Source: CAZNJQ01 sp964573545
GTDB taxonomy: Bacteria; Patescibacteriota; Minisyncoccia; Phycocordibacterales; UBA2135
Direction: 5' to 3'
Length of the DNA: 9,932 nucleotides
Assembly (NCBI GenBank): GCA_964573545.1
Contig: CAZNJQ010000026.1
Coordinates: forward strand, 1 to 9,932
A program made the translations under genes and the position numbers. How positions within the stretch are numbered: the stretch's first letter is position 1; every line of letters begins with the position of its first letter. The notes beneath the pieces were generated by a model. That model was not told the DNA's origin. It saw only the letters and a list, made by a program, of their open reading frames with translations, and ran no database searches. Below are positions 5,475 through 9,932 of this stretch, piece by piece.

Positions 5475-6408
5475 GAGCGGCATGAATGGTGAAACTCGCG
5501 AGAAAAATGAGCGCGCTAGCGCCATACCGCCGATCCGAACCTACAAAAGCGACGTCGCTACAGCGCTCGGCGAGCAAAAGCAATCTCTCTCGGGGCTCGT
5601 GGCGGCGGAAGAAGCGAAACGCAGGAGAGAGGGCGGCCCCGGGGCGCCAGATGAAACAGAAGCGGAGGAGCGTCCGTGGCGAAATAAGAAATTTATTTTT
5701 CTTGCAGGCGGCGGTGCTCTGCTTCTTATCGCTGTCGCAGGGGTTATGTCATACCTCATTTTTGCTGGCGGAGAACAACGCGCGCCGCGTGCAGGCGAAC
5801 CTGTTTTTGATGACCTTATAGCATCTGAGAACGAACGAACAATTCCCCTTGTCCGGTTTTCCCGCGGCGAGCTTGAATCACGAACGACGCAAGAACTCGG
5901 GCTCCTGAATATTCCGCTCAACAGCATCGCCGCCTTTCATTTTGTCAAAGAGGAGCCCATTCCGGACTCTCTTGAAAAACAGAAAGTTCCCATAACGTCA
6001 CGCGAGCTTCTTGGCGCATTGCAGAGCGATATCCCTCCGGGGCTTGTACGGGCGCTTCAGGATTCATTTTTTTTCGGTGCGTACTCTTTTAGAAGGACGG
6101 AGCCGTTCCTCGTCCTGAAGACAAATTTTTATGACGGCGCATTCCTCGGCATGTTGGAGTGGGAACCGACGCTGCGACAAGACATACGGCCACTCCTCGG
6201 GGCGGTGGATACCAACCCCGCAGAGGGAACGCGGTTCCTTGATGCCGTAATTGAAAATACTGATGTGCGCGCGCTTAAAAACACCGTGGGCGAAATCGTG
6301 TTTTTGTATTCATTCGTCGACAGGAGTACCATCGTCGTCGCGCGAAGCGGCGCTACGCTCTCGGAAGTTGCACGGAGGCTTCAGGCACCGCGGCGGGAGA
6401 CGCGCTGA
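5473..6408 (+). CDS. Single-span membrane protein of unknown function
   Basis: This 311-residue protein matches no named family that I recognise. The N-terminal part (1-72) is hydrophilic and cytoplasmic, with P-P-I-R-T-Y-K-S-D-V-A (19-29) and a Lys/Arg/Glu-rich helix at about 43-52. One clear membrane helix runs from F74 to F97. The remaining 210 residues should lie outside the membrane. That domain contains S-F-F-F-G-A-Y-S-F (198-206), P-F-L-V-L-K-T (211-217) and F-L-G-M-L-E-W-E (224-231), the most motif-like stretch. Similar proteins, with an R-T-Y-x-x-D-V-A start and an F-x-G-M-L-E-W-E motif, are in my recollection widespread in Parcubacteria-type genomes as hypothetical proteins. The annotated start is ATG 5473; ATG 5482 is equally possible, since it lies seven bases behind a consensus extended -10. 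It follows pnp by four bases, but a functional tie to PNPase is not evident. Confidence 0.85.
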   Translation: MSGMNGETREKNERASAIPPIRTYKSDVATALGEQKQSLSGLVAAEEAKRRREGGPGAPDETEAEERPWRNKKFIFLAGGGALLLIAVAGVMSYLIFAGGEQRAPRAGEPVFDDLIASENERTIPLVRFSRGELESRTTQELGLLNIPLNSIAAFHFVKEEPIPDSLEKQKVPITSRELLGALQSDIPPGLVRALQDSFFFGAYSFRRTEPFLVLKTNFYDGAFLGMLEWEPTLRQDIRPLLGAVDTNPAEGTRFLDAVIENTDVRALKNTVGEIVFLYSFVDRSTIVVARSGATLSEVARRLQAPRRETR

Positions 6409-6421
6409 ACCGTGTACGATA

Positions 6422-6449
6422 TTGCGCACAGCAACAGGTTTGTTATGAT
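6422..6449 (+). promoter_or_regulatory. Promoter of the TraR/DksA-like gene with an ATTGCGCAC box
   Basis: TTGCGC (6422-6427), 16 bases and TATGAT (6444-6449, preceded by TGT as an extended -10) predict a start near 6456 and a leader of about 19 bases. The -35 lies inside ATTGCGCAC (6421-6429). The same nine bases occur before the small secreted-protein gene at exactly the same 14-base distance from its -10. Confidence 0.5.
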
Positions 6450-6474
6450 AGGCCGTATACTACGCTACATATAT

Positions 6475-6834
6475 ATGGATAAAGAAACACTCAAAAAACT
6501 TAAAACAAAACTTGAGGAAGAGAAACAGCTTCTTGTAAAAGAGTTGGGCACTCTCGGCGCAAAAAATCCGGACCTGCCGGGCGACTGGGAAGCGACACCG
6601 GAACCGAACGGCGCACAGGACCCTGACCGAAACGTCCAGGCAGACCGATACGAGGAATTTGAAGAACGAAGCGGCATAGAAGCAGAGCTTGAAAACCGGC
6701 TTACTGATGTAAACCGCGCGCTTCAGAAAGTCGAGCAGGAAACATACGGGGTCTGTGAAGTAAGCGGGGAGCGGATAGAGGAAGATCGCCTCAATGCAAA
6801 CCCGGCCGCGCGCACCTGCAAGGCGCACATGTAA
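6475..6834 (+). CDS. TraR/DksA-type zinc-finger-like protein
   Basis: This 119-residue protein has the small DksA/TraR/YteA layout. A charged coiled-coil half (about 1-30 and 56-90) is interrupted by an acidic, Pro-rich loop (31-55, containing D-P-D-R-N-V-Q-A-D). It ends in a short finger, Y-G-V-C-E-V-S-G-E-R-I-E-E-D-R-L (91-106) followed by A-N-P-A-A-R-T-C (108-115) and H118. The four ligand positions read C94, S97, C115, H118 instead of four cysteines, the pattern of the YteA/TraR-like branch, so zinc binding may be weak or absent. DksA-type proteins insert into the secondary channel of RNA polymerase and tune transcription; that role is inferred here. The ATG at 6475 is chosen because upstream in-frame starts (GTG 6412, ATG 6445) fall in the promoter and do not resemble the family. 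No Shine-Dalgarno is seen. A terminator follows. Confidence 0.88.
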   Translation: MDKETLKKLKTKLEEEKQLLVKELGTLGAKNPDLPGDWEATPEPNGAQDPDRNVQADRYEEFEERSGIEAELENRLTDVNRALQKVEQETYGVCEVSGERIEEDRLNANPAARTCKAHM

Positions 6835-6863
6835 TACCGGCACCGCTCGGTGACCAAAAAGAA

Positions 6864-6901
6864 AACAACGCCGCCGCGCGCGGGCGACGGCGTTGTTGTT
6901 T
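6864..6901 (+). terminator. GC-rich terminator of the TraR/DksA-like gene
   Basis: AACAACGCCG (6864-6873) pairs perfectly with CGGCGTTGTT (6888-6897), and the GC-rich inner part can pair further. TTGTTT follows instead of an unbroken T run. It starts 29 bases after the stop codon. Its last bases are the first bases of the comM -35 element. Confidence 0.65.
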
Positions 6902-6927
6902 ACACAAGAGCCGTATTCCTCTAGAAT
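6899..6927 (+). promoter_or_regulatory. comM promoter
   Basis: TTTACA (6899-6904, 5 of 6 matches), exactly 17 bases and TAGAAT (6922-6927, 5 of 6 matches). The predicted start near 6934 leaves only about four untranslated bases before the ATG at 6938. An AGGA at 6928-6931, well spaced as a Shine-Dalgarno, would lie upstream of the start point and be of no use to this transcript. Confidence 0.6.
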
Positions 6928-6937
6928 AGGACTCAAC

Positions 6938-8494
6938 ATGAAAAAAGCGTACGCCATACAGGCAGTCGGGCTCAAAGGAACTGTCGTCACCGTGGAAGTA
7001 GACCTCTTCAGGGGGTTTCACACATTTTCTATCGTCGGGCTTCCGGATAAGGCAGTCGAAGAATCACGAGACCGAGTAAGCTCTGCGATAAAAAGCACCG
7101 GATTCCCGTCGCCCAAAAGCCGCGGACAGGAAAAAGTCGTCATATCGCTGGCACCCGCTGATCTAAAAAAGGAAGGGCCGCTCTTCGACCTCGCAATAGC
7201 GGTAGGGTATCTCCTCGCCGCAGACGAGATACGGTGCAACACCGACGGAAAAATTTTTCTTGGAGAACTATCGCTCGGCGGAGAACTCCGCCCCATCAGG
7301 GGCGCGCTTCTCCTCGCGCGTGCGGCTCGAGATGCAGGATTTCAGGAGATATATCTTCCCAAAGAAAACGCCCGCGAAGCAGCGCTCCTTCCGGGTATCG
7401 GGGTCTTCGGCGCACGGACGCTTAAAGACATCGTCTCGCACATCAATGAAAAAACATTGGATGCAGAAACGCGGCGGAAAACCGGCATAACGGAAGAAAA
7501 AATTTCGCTTCAGGAACAAACGCCGCTTGAACAATCGCTCGACGCGGATGCGCTTGATTTTTCGTTCATCAAGGGCCAGGCGGGCGCAAAGCGCGGACTT
7601 GAAATCGCCGCTGCCGGCGGCCACAATATCGCGTTCTACGGGCCGCCCGGCACCGGCAAAACACTTCTCGCAAAAGCGCTCGCGGGAATCTTGCCGCCGC
7701 TTTCTTTCGAGGAAGCCCTTGAGGTGACGAGCATCCACTCGCTCGCGGGAAAACTTGAGCGCGATTTGATCACGGTGCCGCCGTTTCGTGCGCCACACCA
7801 CACATCATCACACATCGCCGTCGTGGGCGGTGGCACTGTGCCAAAGCCGGGAGAAATAACGCTCGCGCATCGTGGAGTCCTTTTTCTCGATGAATTTCCG
7901 GAATTCGACAAGCGGGTCGTCGAATCGCTCCGGGAACCGCTTGAATCGGGCGTCATCCACATATCCCGCGCACGAGGCTCGGAAGTCTTCCCCGCACGCT
8001 GTATTCTCGTCGCGGCGTTAAATCCATGTCCATGCGGTTTTTACGGAGATACAATAAAAGAATGCGTGTGCGGCCCGTCGCAACTTTTGAAATATCAGAG
8101 AAAATTATCGGGGCCGATCATGGACCGAATCGATATGTGGGTCTCTGTCCCGCGTATCGCGCACGAAAAACTTTCCGAGAAGGGAGGAGCCTCGGGAGAG
8201 AGCGCTTCGGTGAGGCAGCGCGTCGCCACAGCGCGCGAGGCGCAAACGCGGAGATTCGGCGGGCACTCACTGCTTAGAACAAACGCTGACATCGGCGTTA
8301 AAGATATTGAGCGGTACATAGAACTTTCCGACGCGGTGCATGGAATTTTGAACGAATCAGCGAAAAAACTGGACCTCTCCGCGCGCGCATACCATCGCGT
8401 CATGAAACTTGCCCGCACCATTGCCGACCTTGAAGGATCTCTGGATATCGCCGAAGCGCACATGCTTGAAGCGCTCCAGTATAGACCAAAATAA
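6938..8494 (+). CDS. comM: ComM/YifB family Mg-chelatase-like AAA+ ATPase
   Basis: This 518-residue protein matches the full ComM/YifB family. Residues 1-165 form the N-terminal ChlI-like Lon-protease-fold domain (opening with A-Y-A-I-Q-A-V-G-L-K-G). A variable linker (about 170-205) follows, then the AAA+ Mg-chelatase domain (about 208-405) with Walker A G-P-P-G-T-G-K-T (235-242) and Walker B V-L-F-L-D-E (314-319). N-P-C-P-C-G (362-367) and E-C-V-C (375-378) form a conserved four-cysteine patch. The C-terminal lid (about 425-513) has the sensor-2-like L-S-A-R-A-Y-H-R (480-487). ComM of naturally competent bacteria is a hexameric helicase that drives branch migration during integration of transforming DNA; the same role here is inference from family. 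The start at 6938 fits the family N-terminus; an earlier in-frame start would lie in the terminator. No terminator follows the gene, only an AT-rich dyad at 8497-8509. Confidence 0.96.
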   Translation: MKKAYAIQAVGLKGTVVTVEVDLFRGFHTFSIVGLPDKAVEESRDRVSSAIKSTGFPSPKSRGQEKVVISLAPADLKKEGPLFDLAIAVGYLLAADEIRCNTDGKIFLGELSLGGELRPIRGALLLARAARDAGFQEIYLPKENAREAALLPGIGVFGARTLKDIVSHINEKTLDAETRRKTGITEEKISLQEQTPLEQSLDADALDFSFIKGQAGAKRGLEIAAAGGHNIAFYGPPGTGKTLLAKALAGILPPLSFEEALEVTSIHSLAGKLERDLITVPPFRAPHHTSSHIAVVGGGTVPKPGEITLAHRGVLFLDEFPEFDKRVVESLREPLESGVIHISRARGSEVFPARCILVAALNPCPCGFYGDTIKECVCGPSQLLKYQRKLSGPIMDRIDMWVSVPRIAHEKLSEKGGASGESASVRQRVATAREAQTRRFGGHSLLRTNADIGVKDIERYIELSDAVHGILNESAKKLDLSARAYHRVMKLARTIADLEGSLDIAEAHMLEALQYRPK

Positions 8495-8496
8495 TT

Positions 8497-8509
8497 TATT
8501 TACTAAATA
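8497..8509. repeat. AT-only 13-base dyad after comM
   Basis: TATTTA, a central C and TAAATA form a perfect palindrome three bases after the comM stop. A one-base centre makes an RNA hairpin poor, so a DNA-binding site or chance are both possible. Confidence 0.25.
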
Positions 8510-8550
8510 GAATTGCGGCTCTCCTACTATACCGATACCTCGAACATTAA

Positions 8551-8570
8551 TCCTGAGCAGAGCCGAAGGA
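8551..8570. repeat. Copy of a dispersed CTGAGC..AG.CGAAGG-type repeat
   Basis: TCCTGAGCAGAGCCGAAGGA has imperfect dyad symmetry (TCCT/AGGA ends, GC/GC core). It resembles a short repeat that I recall from intergenic DNA of many environmental bacteria. A more degenerate copy lies at 9091-9107, on the other side of the small secreted-protein gene. Confidence 0.4.
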
Positions 8571-8573
8571 CAA

Positions 8574-8599
8574 TATCGCCCCAGGCAGGGGTAGCGATA
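8574..8599. repeat. Compound hairpin upstream of the small secreted-protein gene
   Basis: TATCGC (8574-8579) pairs with GCGATA (8594-8599). Inside it, CCC (8580-8582) can pair with GGG (8588-8590) around AGGCAG or a similar loop, leaving a small bulge. It ends two bases before the ATTGCGCAC promoter box and lacks a T tract, so it is not an obvious terminator for comM. Confidence 0.35.
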
Positions 8600-8601
8600 C
8601 A

Positions 8602-8629
8602 TTGCGCACCTCAATGCTTTCTGTATACT
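8602..8629 (+). promoter_or_regulatory. Promoter of the small secreted-protein gene with an ATTGCGCAC box
   Basis: TTGCGC (8602-8607), 16 bases and TATACT (8624-8629) predict a start near 8636. The -35 lies in ATTGCGCAC (8601-8609), shared with the TraR/DksA-like promoter. A second TGCGCA (8631-8636) sits just after the -10, so two identical palindromic hexamers, 28 bases apart, bracket the -10. A GGAG (8648-8651) nine bases before the ATG serves as Shine-Dalgarno. Confidence 0.5.
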
Positions 8630-8660
8630 GTGCGCAGAAACACGAGCGGAGTTCACGATA

Positions 8661-9065
8661 ATGCTCCGAATCGCCATCATCGCCTGCGCATCATCCGCAC
8701 TGCTCTCTTTGGCGCCGCCTGCACTGGCGGCCCTAGCCGAACCGGTCAAGCCTGCCTGTGCAGACAGGCAGGCACAGGGCATGAACGCCGCAGAGCGTGC
8801 CGTTCCCGAGCGAGAGTTCATGTATTACCTCGGCGTATACGAGGGGATTTACGAAGGGGTTCTTTTTTCATCCGATGACCTCGCGCTCTTTTTGGAGCGA
8901 GTGCGAAAAAACCCCGCCCTTGCGGAAGCGCTCCTGAAAGCGAAACGGTCAGGTGTTCGGATTATCCCTGCCTCATTTTTCAAAAGAACCACCACTGCGG
9001 CATGGATCGATATCAAACAACCCGACGGAGAGCTCATCAAATTTATTTCGTCGAGCGAGGAGTGA
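8661..9065 (+). CDS. Small secreted protein of unknown function
   Basis: This 134-residue protein is one I do not recognise. Residues 1-26 are a plausible Sec signal peptide: a single Arg at position 3, a hydrophobic core I4-L17 and small residues A-L-A (21-23) or A-L-A (24-26) as the cleavage site. The mature part has a linker (27-50) and then a Tyr/Glu/Gly-rich stretch Y-L-G-V-Y-E-G-I-Y-E-G-V (56-67). An amphipathic Leu/Ala/Lys region (73-95) follows, and a C-terminal part containing A-A-W-I-D-I-K-Q-P-D-G-E (113-124), which looks like beta strands. The one Cys of the mature protein (C33) lies in the segment encoded by an inserted-looking palindrome (8750-8773). A Shine-Dalgarno at 8648-8651 supports the ATG at 8661. 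The stop codon is part of an AT-rich hairpin. A periplasmic or surface role is inferred from the signal peptide only. Confidence 0.75.
   Translation: MLRIAIIACASSALLSLAPPALAALAEPVKPACADRQAQGMNAAERAVPEREFMYYLGVYEGIYEGVLFSSDDLALFLERVRKNPALAEALLKAKRSGVRIIPASFFKRTTTAAWIDIKQPDGELIKFISSSEE
8750..8773. repeat. Perfect palindrome inside a coding sequence
   Basis: GCCTGCCTGT (8750-8759) and ACAGGCAGGC (8764-8773) are exact inverted repeats around GCAG. The element is 24 bases (eight codons) long, free of stops and in frame, and encodes residues 30-38 just behind the signal peptide. Its half-site resembles the AGGCAGG in the upstream hairpin (8583-8589). It could be a mobile palindromic repeat tolerated in a linker. 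Confidence 0.7.
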
Positions 9066-9090
9066 AATGAAAATTTTAGTTTTCATTTCA
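9063..9090. repeat. AT-rich perfect hairpin containing the stop codon
   Basis: TGAAATGAAAA (9063-9073) and TTTTCATTTCA (9080-9090) form an 11-pair perfect inverted repeat with loop TTTTAG. The first three bases are the TGA stop of the small secreted-protein gene. There is no trailing T run and almost no GC, so it is a weak terminator at best. It may protect the mRNA 3' end or be a repeat remnant. Confidence 0.5.
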
Positions 9091-9107
9091 TCTGAGCGAA
9101 GACGAAA
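9091..9107. repeat. Degenerate copy of the CTGAGC..AG.CGAA repeat
   Basis: From 9092 the sequence shares CTGAGC-nn-AG-n-CGAA with the repeat at 8551-8570 but lacks the closing AGGA. It directly follows the hairpin at 9063-9090. The match is over a short length and could be chance. Confidence 0.25.
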
Positions 9108-9147
9108 CACAGGTTCAATCGGGGAACCTTTATTCTCGGAGAACAGT

Positions 9148-9174
9148 AAAAAGCACCGTGCGGGTGCTTTTTTT
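9148..9174. terminator. Bidirectional terminator between convergent genes
   Basis: AAAAAGCACC (9148-9157) and GGTGCTTTTT (9163-9172) form a perfect ten-pair stem with loop GTGCG, ending in a seven-T run on the plus strand. On the minus strand the same stem ends in TTTTT. It can end transcripts of the small secreted-protein gene and of the M23 peptidase gene. Confidence 0.85.
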
Positions 9175-9254
9175 GAAACCTATCTGCGAGAGCGGCAGCG
9201 ATACAAACGGATTCTGCGCCCTAAAACGCTTTGCGTTCAGGCAAAATAAGTTCA

Positions 9255-9932
9255 CTAGAACGGATTTGCAGCGCCACGAACCTCAAAATGGAGATGCGGA
9301 CCTGTTGAACGCCCTGTTGAGCCGACATATCCGACAACTTGTCCTTGTACGACAGTCGCTCCTTGATAGACGATGGCGCCATTTAAGTGCGCATAGAGCG
9401 TCTGAGTTCCATTTGGGTGACTTATGACGATGTATTTTCCGTAGCCGCCATTCCATCCGGAATCACGCGCGATGATGACAGAGCCGGATGCCGCCGCCAT
9501 GACTTCGCGTCCATGCGGAGCGGCCAGATCAACGCCGTTGTATCCGTGGAGACCCTGCGTTCGTACCGACCCCAAAATCGGTTTCAGATAATAACCGATA
9601 TATTCGGGGCCGCCGGCTCCGCTTACGGGCAGATATCCACGTGCGGTATAGGACCTATTTGCAATTTCTCCTGCAGGGATAATGATTATCTGTCCAACCG
9701 CAAGTCCCGAAGGGTCTGTAATGCCATTGAATTTCTTTATTTCTTCAACATCTCCTTTAAACTTTTTGGCAATAATATCCAATGTATCTCCTTTGAGAAC
9801 CGTGTAACTAACCCCGGACACGGGAAGAATAACGAGAACTTGCCCTTCGCGGATTACATTGCCACTCCCAATATCATTTGCCCAAATGATTGTATTGATT
9901 GAAACTCCAAACATTTGCGCAATTTGAGAGAG
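9255..9932 (-). CDS. LysM-domain M23 family metallopeptidase (5' end outside window)
   Basis: The 225 visible C-terminal residues continue in frame to the window edge, so the N-terminus and any signal peptide are missing. The visible order is: the rest of one LysM domain (about 1-36), a second complete LysM (about 43-87; Y-T-V-L-K-G-D-T-L), a linker, and an M23 (LytM-type) peptidase domain (about 113-225). M23 enzymes cut peptide bridges in peptidoglycan, and LysM binds glycan. Zinc and catalytic residues seen are D135 (N-G-V-D), H182 (L-Y-A-H) and the H213-L-H215 pair (G-P-H-L-H-F-E). The first ligand, normally in H-x-G-x-D, is displaced: the sequence reads H-G-Y-N-G-V-D, with Y131 at the standard place and H129 two residues earlier. 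An extracytoplasmic role in wall remodelling or growth is likely. The plus-strand neighbour converges on it; a terminator at 9148-9174 lies 80 bases past its stop. Confidence 0.93.
   Translation of the reverse strand, partial: LSQIAQMFGVSINTIIWANDIGSGNVIREGQVLVILPVSGVSYTVLKGDTLDIIAKKFKGDVEEIKKFNGITDPSGLAVGQIIIIPAGEIANRSYTARGYLPVSGAGGPEYIGYYLKPILGSVRTQGLHGYNGVDLAAPHGREVMAAASGSVIIARDSGWNGGYGKYIVISHPNGTQTLYAHLNGAIVYQGATVVQGQVVGYVGSTGRSTGPHLHFEVRGAANPF

Noticed and set aside
6412..6474. Upstream starts (GTG 6412, ATG 6445) for the TraR/DksA-like protein
   Set aside because: The added residues do not resemble the family and overlap the predicted -35 and -10 elements.
6893..6937. Earlier TTG start for comM
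   Set aside because: It lies within the terminator stem of the preceding gene and across the comM promoter; the family begins at the ATG at 6938.
8513..8878. Plus-strand frame overlapping the small secreted-protein gene
   Set aside because: It has a low-complexity Arg/His/Cys composition and no ribosome-binding site, and it crosses the promoter; the 8661 frame has a signal peptide and Shine-Dalgarno.
1..9932. tRNA, rRNA, CRISPR array, insertion sequence or prophage
   Set aside because: No cloverleaf, rRNA segment, regularly spaced repeats, transposase or phage genes were seen; the recombinase looks like a housekeeping Xer protein.

Overview
The window looks like chromosomal DNA from a bacterium of the candidate phyla radiation (Patescibacteria, probably Parcubacteria-like). 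This is an inference from protein style, not from a database search. The signs are: short gaps between genes; a one-membrane-span protein opening with an R-T-Y-K-S-D-V-A segment and carrying an F-L-G-M-L-E-W-E motif in its outer part; a LysM-M23 peptidase with an H-G-Y-N-G-V-D zinc site; a small C-S-C-H TraR/DksA-type protein; and short palindromic repeats. TGA is used as a stop throughout, so the genetic code is standard. GC content is about 50% by eye.

Layout, left to right. (1) 2-82 is the tail of an unidentified gene. (2) 122-1132 encodes an exported protein with a twin-arginine signal and a JAMM/JAB-like HTHP...SxxD zinc signature; it converges on a Xer-type tyrosine recombinase (1145-2104, minus). 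(3) Divergent promoters separate the recombinase from rpsO (2248-2511), followed by a UUCG-loop terminator. (4) A LabA-like NYN-domain protein (2591-3115) with its own terminator sits between rpsO and pnp. (5) pnp (3342-5468) has a structured leader and is followed 4 bases later by the one-span membrane protein (5473-6408). (6) A TraR/DksA-like protein (6475-6834) ends in a terminator that directly adjoins the promoter of comM/yifB (6938-8494). (7) 8495-9175 holds a small secreted protein of unknown function, with an in-frame palindrome in its coding sequence and repeat-like sequence on both sides. (8) The 3' part of a LysM-M23 peptidase gene lies on the minus strand at the right edge.

Functional picture. 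The centre is an RNA and translation block (S15, an NYN-fold putative nuclease, PNPase). It keeps the classic rpsO-pnp neighbourhood, but with a third gene inserted. Around it are DNA-handling genes (Xer recombinase, ComM, the latter linked to natural transformation) and envelope genes (Tat-type JAMM-like protein, membrane protein, small secreted protein, murein peptidase).

On regulation, several start codons lack a Shine-Dalgarno sequence but have a good -10 hexamer 6-13 bases upstream, suggesting leaderless or very short-leader transcripts. Two other promoters share a 9-base box (ATTGCGCAC) at the same distance from the -10. The least explained items are the Tat/JAMM-like protein, the palindrome inside the small secreted-protein gene, and the leaderless start pattern.
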